From positions 1 to 7,024 of the forward strand of contig JAKAUH010000905.1 of assembly GCA_021818605.1 (NCBI GenBank): a DNA stretch of 7,024 nucleotides, read 5' to 3'. The notes under the pieces were generated by a model that saw only the letters and a list, made by a program, of their open reading frames with translations, did not search any database and was not told the DNA's origin. Both the position numbers and the translations under genes were made by a program. Of the stretch, positions 1 through 5,242 are shown one piece after another; within the stretch, counting starts at the first letter, position 1, and each line of letters starts with the position of its first letter. The DNA is from Planctomycetota bacterium (GTDB lineage Bacteria; Planctomycetota; Planctomycetia; Isosphaerales; Isosphaeraceae).

Positions 1-793
1 ATCTAAGCGTTCCCGCGCTCCCCTCGACGACCGTCGGGTTGAGCGCCCACTCGGGCCGGGCACCCACGGGAGGCGTGCACCAGCTCATGTCCAGCGAGGC
101 CAGGGCGCCGCTGGCGAAGGTCAGCGACAGCATGGCGACGTCCTCGCCAGCCGTGTGGCCGCCAAACCGGCCGATCGTGGCGGTGATCTCGCGGATTTCG
201 CCCAGGAGGTATCGCGACGTGTCGACCAGGTGAACGCCGATGTCCATCAGGATCAGGCGCGGCATCCTCGCCAGGTACGGCTGCTGCGCCAGGCCGTCCG
301 GGCGGATCGCCCTCGTGTCGTGTTGCGCGATCCGCAGCCGGATCGGCCGGCCGATCGAGCCAGCGTCGATCTCCGCCCGCAGGGCCCGGTACCATGGGCG
401 GAACCGCCAGTTCTCGTGGATCATCAGCCGCACGCCGGCCCGGTCGCAGGACGCGATCATCGCCAGGACGTCCGCCCGCTCGAGCGCCGCCGGCTTCTGG
501 CAGAGGACGTGCACGCCTCGGCTCGCGGCCAGGTCGACCAGCGCGCGGTGCGGCTCCGGCAGCGTGCAGATCTCGACGAAATCCAGCGACTCCTCCTGCT
601 CGAACAGCCGGGCCGCGTCGGTGTAACACCGCGCTCCAGGCACCCGTTGCGCCGCCTGCTCGAGGCGCCCGGCATCCGGATCGCACAGCGCGACGATCCG
701 CGCTCCGGGGACCATCGTCCAGGCCTCGATGTGGAACCGCGAGACAAACCCGCAGCCGATCAGCCCGCCGACGAGCGGCTTTTCCATTTTCAT
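1..793 (-). CDS. Gfo/Idh/MocA-family NAD(P)-dependent oxidoreductase, N-terminal part (runs off left edge)
   Basis: This reading frame has no stop before the left edge, so only about 264 residues are visible and the C-terminus lies outside. The protein opens with a Rossmann dinucleotide-binding segment, GGLIGCGFVSRFH (residues 9-21), followed by the acidic end of strand 2 (LCD, 36-38). The family's catalytic lysine motif appears as LCQKP (97-101), with Q in place of the common E but the lysine kept. HENWRFRPWY (126-135) and LMDIGVHLVD (182-191) match the substrate-side domain, the latter with the usual Asp and His. The family oxidises or reduces sugars, inositols and related compounds; the substrate cannot be told. 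ATG at 793 and ATG at 787 are both in frame and neither has a clear Shine-Dalgarno sequence. The gene is divergent from the ABC cluster, and a heptamer array begins only 5 bases upstream of the first ATG. The family call is strong; the exact start is uncertain. Confidence 0.92.
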   Translation of the reverse strand, partial: MKMEKPLVGGLIGCGFVSRFHIEAWTMVPGARIVALCDPDAGRLEQAAQRVPGARCYTDAARLFEQEESLDFVEICTLPEPHRALVDLAASRGVHVLCQKPAALERADVLAMIASCDRAGVRLMIHENWRFRPWYRALRAEIDAGSIGRPIRLRIAQHDTRAIRPDGLAQQPYLARMPRLILMDIGVHLVDTSRYLLGEIREITATIGRFGGHTAGEDVAMLSLTFASGALASLDMSWCTPPVGARPEWALNPTVVEGSAGTLR

Positions 794-798
794 TTTGC

Positions 799-840
799 CC
801 GTTGTCCGTTGCCCGTTGTTCGTTGCCCGTTGTCCGTTGT
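799..840. repeat. Heptamer tandem array, six units of CCGTTGT type (left arm of inverted pair)
   Basis: Six consecutive 7-base units read CCGTTGT, CCGTTGC, CCGTTGT, TCGTTGC, CCGTTGT, CCGTTGT. All variation between units is C/T. The array sits directly upstream of the oxidoreductase start, so it would lie in or near that gene's 5' untranslated region. The array at 945-986 is the same repeat family in the opposite orientation. The rest of the gap from 844 to 944 shows no gene. Confidence 0.9.
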
Positions 841-944
841 TTGGATGTCCTCGACTCGATGGTAGCCGGATCGGCCCGGCGGATCATCCTGGCGGGCGCT
901 CATTCGCTGACGGATTCCGGCAGGGGCGAGGTTGGAAGCTTGCA

Positions 945-986
945 ACAGACGACGGACAACGGACAACGGACAGCGGGCGACGGACA
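945..986. repeat. Heptamer tandem array, six units of ACGGACA type (right arm of inverted pair)
   Basis: The units are ACAGACG, ACGGACA, ACGGACA, ACGGACA, GCGGGCG, ACGGACA. In a shifted register the unit is ACAACGG, the reverse complement of CCGTTGT, so this is an inverted copy of the array at 799-840. Comparing 802-843 with the reverse complement of 946-987 by eye gives 36 matches in 42 positions, with every mismatch a C/T transition. In RNA such mismatches could partly be tolerated as G-U pairs. The spacer between the arms is 102 bases. Confidence 0.88.
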
Positions 987-1009
987 ATCCCGAGGACAAA
1001 ACGAGCCGG

Positions 1010-1038
1010 TTGCATCGGCCGAAGGGCCTGCGCATAAT
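1010..1038 (+). promoter_or_regulatory. Candidate sigma70-type promoter for the ABC gene cluster
   Basis: TTGCAT (1010-1015) and CATAAT (1033-1038) are separated by exactly 17 bases. The -10 element matches five of six consensus positions and the -35 element matches the leading TTG only. CATAAT stands out as A/T-rich in a very GC-rich gap. Transcription would start near 1045 and leave a leader of about 205 bases before the ATPase gene. This is a pattern match only, and planctomycete promoters are poorly defined. Confidence 0.4.
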
Positions 1039-1051
1039 GAACACATTCGGC

Positions 1052-1078
1052 CAGCCCTCGTAGTGAAAAAGAGGGCTG
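1052..1078 (+). promoter_or_regulatory. Hairpin at the start of the predicted 5' leader
   Basis: CAGCCCTC (1052-1059) pairs perfectly with GAGGGCTG (1071-1078) to form an 8-base-pair stem with the 11-base loop GTAGTGAAAAA. It lies about 7 bases after the transcription start implied by the promoter at 1010-1038. A 5'-terminal hairpin could stabilise the mRNA. There is no T-run after it, so it does not look like an intrinsic terminator. It matches no riboswitch class I recognise. The stem is seen in the sequence; its role is inference. From 1079 to 1230 I see no gene or clear signal. Confidence 0.4.
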
Positions 1079-1233
1079 CGCGCCTTGGCGTCCCGGGCCG
1101 GGGATACCCTGCGTCGGTCGGCCGGCCCCAGCGATCCGATCGCTCGGCTCGTGCCACGGAGATCGGAACGGAAGCTCGCCCGCGTGGGCGGGGTCGGGGT
1201 TGGCGCTGTCGACCCGGGGAATGATGCATCAGC

Positions 1234-1238
1234 GGAGG
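1234..1238 (+). promoter_or_regulatory. Ribosome binding site of the ABC ATPase gene
   Basis: GGAGG ends 11 bases before the ATG at 1250. It supports this start over upstream in-frame starts as far as 1085, and over the next ATG at 1265. Confidence 0.6.
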
Positions 1239-1249
1239 ATTGCACCGGT

Positions 1250-1978
1250 ATGTCCACGCCCGTCATGATCGAGGCCGATGGGCTCTGCAAGCAGTTCGGA
1301 TCGTTCCTGGCCGTACGGGATGTCTCGTTCACGATCCCGAGGGGTCAGGTCGTGGCGTTCCTGGGCCCGAACGGGGCCGGCAAGACGACGACGATGCGAC
1401 TGCTGACAGGCTTCGTCGCGCCGACGCACGGCACCGCCCGGATCGCCGGGATCGACGTGCAGGTCGACCGCATCGCGGCGGCCGAGCACCTGGGATACCT
1501 GCCCGAGAACGGTCCGCTCTACCCCGACATGACGCCGATCGCGCTGCTCCGCTTCTTCGGCGAGGCGCGGGGGATGTCGGGCTCGTTGCTGCGGTCGCGC
1601 GTCGACGCGGTCGTCGGCCAGTGTTCGCTCGAAACGGTCGGTCACAAGCCGATCGGCAAGCTCTCGAAGGGCTATCGCCAGCGGGTCTCGATGGCGCAGG
1701 CGCTGTTGCACGACCCCGAGGTGCTGATCATGGACGAGCCGACGAGCGGGCTGGACCCCAACCAGATCCGCGGAGTCCGGCAGTTGATCCGCGACCTCGG
1801 CAAGTCGAAGACCATGCTGATCTCGACCCACATCCTTCAGGAGGTCGAGCCGGTCGCCGATCGGGTGCTGTTCATCCACGACGGCAAGATCGTCTTCGAC
1901 GGCAGACCCGCGGAGCTGGCCCAGCAGAATGGCAACCTGGAGCAGGCGTTCTACGGCCTGACGGCGCAGCCGGTGTGA
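1250..1978 (+). CDS. ABC transporter ATP-binding protein, GldA-like (ABC-2 exporter type)
   Basis: A 242-residue cytoplasmic ATPase of normal length for a single ABC nucleotide-binding domain. Visible motifs are Walker A GPNGAGKT (39-46), a Q-loop region reading GYLPEN (82-87), the signature LSKGYRQRV (138-146), Walker B VLIMDEP (158-164), D-loop SGLD (166-169) and the switch histidine H194. Glu in place of the usual Q-loop Gln, in the sequence YLPE, and the LSKGYRQRV form of the signature are typical of GldA and related ABC-2 ATPases. All catalytic residues are present. The ATG at 1250 is chosen because GGAGG precedes it and because upstream translation would add about 55 residues with no family match. 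It should form a dimer that powers the permease domain encoded at 2310. An earlier in-frame start at 1085 is possible but unlikely. The substrate is unknown; the gldA symbol is withheld because orthology with the gliding gene is unproven. Confidence 0.93.
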   Translation: MSTPVMIEADGLCKQFGSFLAVRDVSFTIPRGQVVAFLGPNGAGKTTTMRLLTGFVAPTHGTARIAGIDVQVDRIAAAEHLGYLPENGPLYPDMTPIALLRFFGEARGMSGSLLRSRVDAVVGQCSLETVGHKPIGKLSKGYRQRVSMAQALLHDPEVLIMDEPTSGLDPNQIRGVRQLIRDLGKSKTMLISTHILQEVEPVADRVLFIHDGKIVFDGRPAELAQQNGNLEQAFYGLTAQPV

Positions 1979-1984
1979 GCCGCT

Positions 1985-2017
1985 GGCGGGGGCTTCCCCG
2001 GGGCCGGCCGGCCCGCC
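1985..2017. other. GC-rich nested palindromes just after the ATPase stop codon
   Basis: GGCGGG (1985-1990) can pair with CCCGCC (2012-2017), and inside lie two perfect palindromes, CCCCGGGG (1996-2003) and GGGCCGGCCGGCCC (2001-2014). Several mutually exclusive stems are possible. The element begins 7 bases after the stop at 1976-1978. It has no T-run, so it is a weak candidate for an intrinsic terminator. An attenuator or mRNA-end stabiliser would fit as well. Confidence 0.35.
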
Positions 2018-2020
2018 CGC

Positions 2021-2058
2021 CTTGCCTTCTTGCCTTGCCTTGCCTCGCCTTGCCTTGC
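2021..2058. repeat. Pentamer tandem array, CTTGC unit
   Basis: Seven 5-base units, six CTTGC and one CTCGC, with a 3-base partial unit CTT after the first. It lies in the 331-base gap between the ATPase and permease genes and directly follows the GC-rich palindromes. The open frame upstream of the permease passes through it, but the peptide that would result is low-complexity Leu/Pro/Arg and is not considered real. Confidence 0.8.
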
Positions 2059-2134
2059 GTCGACGGCCGGCCCGGCTGCGGCGAATGCCGAAGCCTCGAC
2101 GATCGAGACCGCCGACAGCCGGCATCCGGCAGGC

Positions 2135-2153
2135 ACAGGACAGACAGGACAGG
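2135..2153. repeat. Short pentamer repeat, ACAGG unit
   Basis: ACAGG, ACAG, ACAGG, ACAGG in a row, with one unit shortened by a base. It is a second microrepeat within the same intergenic gap and too short to be compelling alone. Between it and 2227 I see purine-rich sequence with scattered CGGAAC words but no gene. Confidence 0.55.
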
Positions 2154-2226
2154 ATCGACCCGGAATCGGAAGGAACCAGGCCGCCGCGATTGAAGAAGCG
2201 AGACGGAACAGAAGCGGAACGAGAAT

Positions 2227-2260
2227 GGGACGGGACGGGACGTGTACCGGACCGGACCGG
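2227..2260. repeat. Two adjacent pentamer repeats, GGGAC x3 and ACCGG x3
   Basis: GGGAC occurs three times at 2227-2241. After the 4 bases GTGT, ACCGG occurs three times at 2246-2260. These are two more 5-base units in the same gap, about 50 bases before the permease start. Confidence 0.65.
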
Positions 2261-2294
2261 CGGCGGCCGCCAAGCGACCCATCGACACGACACG

Positions 2295-2300
2295 AGAGGA
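2295..2300 (+). promoter_or_regulatory. Ribosome binding site deciding the GTG start of the permease fusion
   Basis: AGAGGA lies 9 bases before the GTG at 2310. It is the best Shine-Dalgarno match near the beginning of recognisable family sequence, and it supports GTG 2310 over TTG or ATG codons upstream in the repeat-rich gap. Confidence 0.5.
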
Positions 2301-2309
2301 CGACCTGAG

Positions 2310-5081
2310 GTGACCACGCTCGAAACCCAACCGACCAGCAAGGAGCGGACGACGCCCCAGACCCGCGCCGGCCGGCAGACCCGGCCGTTCCGCCTTCACG
2401 TGATCGGGGCGGTGTTCAAGCGCAACCTTCTGAGCTACTTCAGCAACCCGGCCGGATATGTCTTCATCACGCTGTTCGTGCTGATCAGCTCGTGCGTGGC
2501 GTTCTGGCAGCCGGCCTTCTTCGCCAGCAACCTGGCGAACCTGGATCAGCTCAACGCGTACATCCCCTACCTGCTCCTGTTCTTCATCCCGGCGATCACG
2601 ATGAGCCTCTGGGCCGATGAACGGCGGCAGGGGACGGACGAATTGCTGCTGACCCTCCCGGCGCACGACCTGGATGTCGTGCTCGGCAAGTACCTCGCGG
2701 CCGTGGGGATCTACACGGTGGCGCTGGTGTTCTCGCTGTCGCACGTGGCCATCCTGTACGCGCTGGGCGGGTCCGACTTTGGCGTCCTGGGGGCCAACTA
2801 CCTCGGCTACTGGCTGATGGGCGCGATGCTGATCGCGATCGGGATGGTCGCCTCGCTCCTGTCGTCGAACATCACGGTCGCCTTCATCCTGGGCGCGCTC
2901 TTCTGCGCCGTGCCGGTCTTCCTCGACGGGATCGGCGCGTTCGGCGGCGAGCTGGGGCGTGTGCTGCAAAACTGGTCGGTCGCGGAGCGGTTCCGGGACT
3001 TCGGCGCGGGGGTCATCACGGCGTCGGGCCTGGTGTATTTCCTCGGCGTCGCGGCGGCCATGCTGTATCTGAACATGGTGCTCCTGGGCCGGCGGCACTG
3101 GGCCGGCAGCGAGTCAAGCGCCGAGCGCTGGATGCACTCGACGGTGCGCTTCGCCTCGGTGCTCGTCGGCGTGCTGGCGTTCACGTCGATCCTCGAACTG
3201 CCCCTGTTGCGGGTGGACGCCAGCGAGGCGAAGCTCAGCACACTGTCGCCCGAGTCGATCGCCCTGATCGACCAGATCCCGGCCGACCGGCCAGTGCTCA
3301 TCCAGGCGTATTACAGCCCCGAGGTCCCCAAGGAATACATTCAGACCAAGGCGGATCTGCTCCAGGATTTGCGCGAGTACCAGGCCCGTAGCGGGGGCAA
3401 GATCCAGCTCAACCTGGTGCCGACGGAGCTTTATTCCGAGCAGGCGCGCGAGGCCGAGAAGCGGTACGGCATCGAGCCGCGGCGCGTGCTGTCGAACGAC
3501 CAGGCGCGGCATATTGAGTCGGAGATCATCCTGGGCGTCGCCTTCGTCTCCGGGCTCGAGGAGGTGGTGATTCCGTTTTTCGACCGCGGCTTGCCGACCG
3601 AGTATGAGCTGACCCGCTCGATCCGCGTGGTGTCGCGCAGCAATCGCAAGAAGCTGGGCATCCTCGCGACCGACGCGAAACTGATGGGCGGGTTCGAGAT
3701 GCGGACCTTCAGCCAGAGCCCCGAATGGCCCATCGTGACCGAGCTGAAGAAGCAGTACGAGGTGTCCTCGGTCTCGCCCGACGTCGCGATCCCGAACGAC
3801 GTGGAGGTCCTTTTGGTCGCGCAGCCCTCATCGCTGGCCCAGAAGCAGATCGACAACCTGACCGACTATGTGAAGAAAGGCCGGCCGACGCTGCTGTTGC
3901 TCGACCCGGCGCCGCTGGAGAACCTGTCGATCTCGCCCGACCTGCCCAAGATGCCTCCGGGCGGGCCATTCGGTGGCGGACCGCCTCCCGAGCCGAAGGG
4001 GAACCTCCGGCCGCTTCTGGACCTCTGCGGCATCGAGTGGCCGACGTCGAGCATTGTCTGGAACGACTACAACCCCCACCCGCAGCTCGCCAGCATGCCG
4101 CGTGAGGTGGTCTGGGTCGGCGCCAGCAACGATCCCGACGGGTTCAACGCCGAGCAATCGGCCACCTCCGGCCTTCAGGAGATCGTCATGATCTTCCCGG
4201 GCATGCTCCGCTCGCGCTCGGCCGGCTCGGGGCCCGAGTTCATTCCGCTGATCCGGACCAGCCCCCGCGGCGGCCGCGAGCAGTGGGGCGACGTCTTCCA
4301 GCAAAGCTTCATGGGGGTCAGCGGCATCAACCCGCGGCGGCGGTACTTCGCCTCGGGCGAGCCCTACACGCTCGCCGCTCGGATCACCGGCCCGATCTCG
4401 GCCGAGGCGGATGAACCGTCCGAGAAGGACGGCGGGAAGAAAGGGATCGAGAAGAAGGTGGCGAAGGCCCGGCCCACTCTCAACGTCATCGCCATCGCCG
4501 ACCTCGACCTGATCGGCGATCAGTTCTTCATGCTGCGGAACAACAAGGAGATGAACATTGAGGTCGACAACATCCCGTTCGTGCTGAACTGCGTCGACGT
4601 CCTGGCCGGCGATGATTCGTTCGTCCGGCTGCGCAAGAAACGGCCGAAGCACTACACCCTCAAGGCGATCGAGAAGCAGACCAGCAAGTTCTACGAGACG
4701 CTCGAGGACGAAACCAAGAAGGCCGAGGAGGAGGCCGACAAGGAGATCCGGGACGCGCAGAAGGCGTTCGACAAGCAGGTCGAGGTCGTCGAGAGCAATC
4801 CCGATCTCCAGGACCGGGACAAGGAGATCCAGCTCGAGAACCTCAAGAGCGTCGCCCAGCGCCGGCTGGACGTGAAGCGGGCGATCATCGAGGACGAGAA
4901 GCAGGCGCGCATCCGCGACAGCCGCGCCCGGCTCGAGCAGAAGACCCGCGAGATCCAGAACTCGGTGAAGTTCGTCGCCGCGGCGCTGCCCGCGCTGCCC
5001 CCGCTGATCCTCGGTCTCTTCGTCTGGATCGTCCGGCGGGCCCAGGAGAACATCGGCGCCAACCCGAAGCGGCTGGCGTGA
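2310..5081 (+). CDS. GldF-GldG fusion: ABC-2 permease joined to a Gldg-family extracytoplasmic domain
   Basis: A 923-residue protein in two halves. Residues 30-260 form an ABC-2/GldF-type permease with about six hydrophobic segments and the motif ADERRQGTDELLLTLP (102-117), which matches the E-x-x-x-G-T-x-E-L-L-L-T-x-P motif of the family. A further helix at about 279-297 leads into a GldG-like domain (PF09822 type) starting at LSTLSPESIALIDQI. That domain ends near the conserved NIPFVLNCVDVLAGDDSF (start about 752). A charged coiled coil at about 785-885 precedes a last membrane helix (888-908). Two low-complexity insertions are visible, a Pro/Gly loop (about 549-565) and a Lys/Glu stretch (about 698-722). 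In Bacteroidota GldF and GldG are separate proteins, whereas here they form one open frame. GTG 2310 is preferred because upstream codons run through pentamer repeats. The protein probably works with the ATPase at 1250. The substrate is unknown. Confidence 0.9.
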   Translation: MTTLETQPTSKERTTPQTRAGRQTRPFRLHVIGAVFKRNLLSYFSNPAGYVFITLFVLISSCVAFWQPAFFASNLANLDQLNAYIPYLLLFFIPAITMSLWADERRQGTDELLLTLPAHDLDVVLGKYLAAVGIYTVALVFSLSHVAILYALGGSDFGVLGANYLGYWLMGAMLIAIGMVASLLSSNITVAFILGALFCAVPVFLDGIGAFGGELGRVLQNWSVAERFRDFGAGVITASGLVYFLGVAAAMLYLNMVLLGRRHWAGSESSAERWMHSTVRFASVLVGVLAFTSILELPLLRVDASEAKLSTLSPESIALIDQIPADRPVLIQAYYSPEVPKEYIQTKADLLQDLREYQARSGGKIQLNLVPTELYSEQAREAEKRYGIEPRRVLSNDQARHIESEIILGVAFVSGLEEVVIPFFDRGLPTEYELTRSIRVVSRSNRKKLGILATDAKLMGGFEMRTFSQSPEWPIVTELKKQYEVSSVSPDVAIPNDVEVLLVAQPSSLAQKQIDNLTDYVKKGRPTLLLLDPAPLENLSISPDLPKMPPGGPFGGGPPPEPKGNLRPLLDLCGIEWPTSSIVWNDYNPHPQLASMPREVVWVGASNDPDGFNAEQSATSGLQEIVMIFPGMLRSRSAGSGPEFIPLIRTSPRGGREQWGDVFQQSFMGVSGINPRRRYFASGEPYTLAARITGPISAEADEPSEKDGGKKGIEKKVAKARPTLNVIAIADLDLIGDQFFMLRNNKEMNIEVDNIPFVLNCVDVLAGDDSFVRLRKKRPKHYTLKAIEKQTSKFYETLEDETKKAEEEADKEIRDAQKAFDKQVEVVESNPDLQDRDKEIQLENLKSVAQRRLDVKRAIIEDEKQARIRDSRARLEQKTREIQNSVKFVAAALPALPPLILGLFVWIVRRAQENIGANPKRLA

Positions 5082-5136
5082 TTCGGGCGGAGTGGCTGGT
5101 GGCCAGTGCGCACGAGGGCCCGAAGCGACTCCTCTT

Positions 5137-5192
5137 CACTCGCCACTCGCCACTCGCCAATCGCCACTCGCCAATCGCCAATCGCCACTCGC
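5137..5192. repeat. Heptamer tandem array, eight units of CACTCGC/CAATCGC
   Basis: Eight consecutive 7-base units in the order CACTCGC x3, CAATCGC, CACTCGC, CAATCGC x2, CACTCGC. Only the third base varies (C or A). The array lies in the 161-base gap between the permease fusion and the DUF4340 gene, 50 bases before the chosen ATG. The unit differs in sequence from the arrays at 799 and 945 but has the same length. Confidence 0.92.
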
Positions 5193-5242
5193 CAGGCCAC
5201 TCAGGACAGGCCAGCAGCCCACGAACTCGGAAGCCAGAACCC

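Noticed and set aside
3..887. 294-residue minus-strand open frame overlapping the left gene
   Set aside because: Its translation is Arg/Gly/Ala/Pro-rich with no family motifs. The neighbouring minus-strand frame through the same DNA gives a clear Gfo/Idh/MocA protein.
155..1224. Plus-strand open frames of 236 and 276 residues at 155-865 and 394-1224
   Set aside because: They lie antisense to the oxidoreductase or run through the heptamer arrays, and their Arg/Pro-rich translations match nothing. They are shadows of high-GC coding DNA.
790..1332. 180-residue minus-strand open frame across the divergent gap
   Set aside because: It reads through both heptamer arrays and into the antisense of the ATPase gene. 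The repeated TTDNGQRTTGNGQ-like text is the array read as protein.
2190..2226. Second promoter for the permease gene (TTGAAG ... GAGAAT)
   Set aside because: The spacing between the elements is 25 bases and the -10 match is poor, so it is not supported.
2022..2309. N-terminal extension of the permease fusion from a TTG at 2022
   Set aside because: The 96 added residues are low-complexity and are encoded by pentamer repeats. GTG 2310 has a Shine-Dalgarno match and sits just before the family homology.
1872..3098. 408-residue minus-strand open frame opposite the ATPase-permease junction
   Set aside because: Its composition is Arg/Gln/His/Glu-rich, as expected from the antisense of GC-rich genes. 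It spans the pentamer arrays and has no recognisable motif.
1250..5081. A gliding-motility function
   Set aside because: GldA/F/G homologues occur in many non-gliding bacteria and no other gliding gene is visible, so the family name does not imply the phenotype.
5137..5192. CRISPR array
   Set aside because: The units are 7 bases long with no spacers between them, and no cas gene is present. These are simple tandem repeats.
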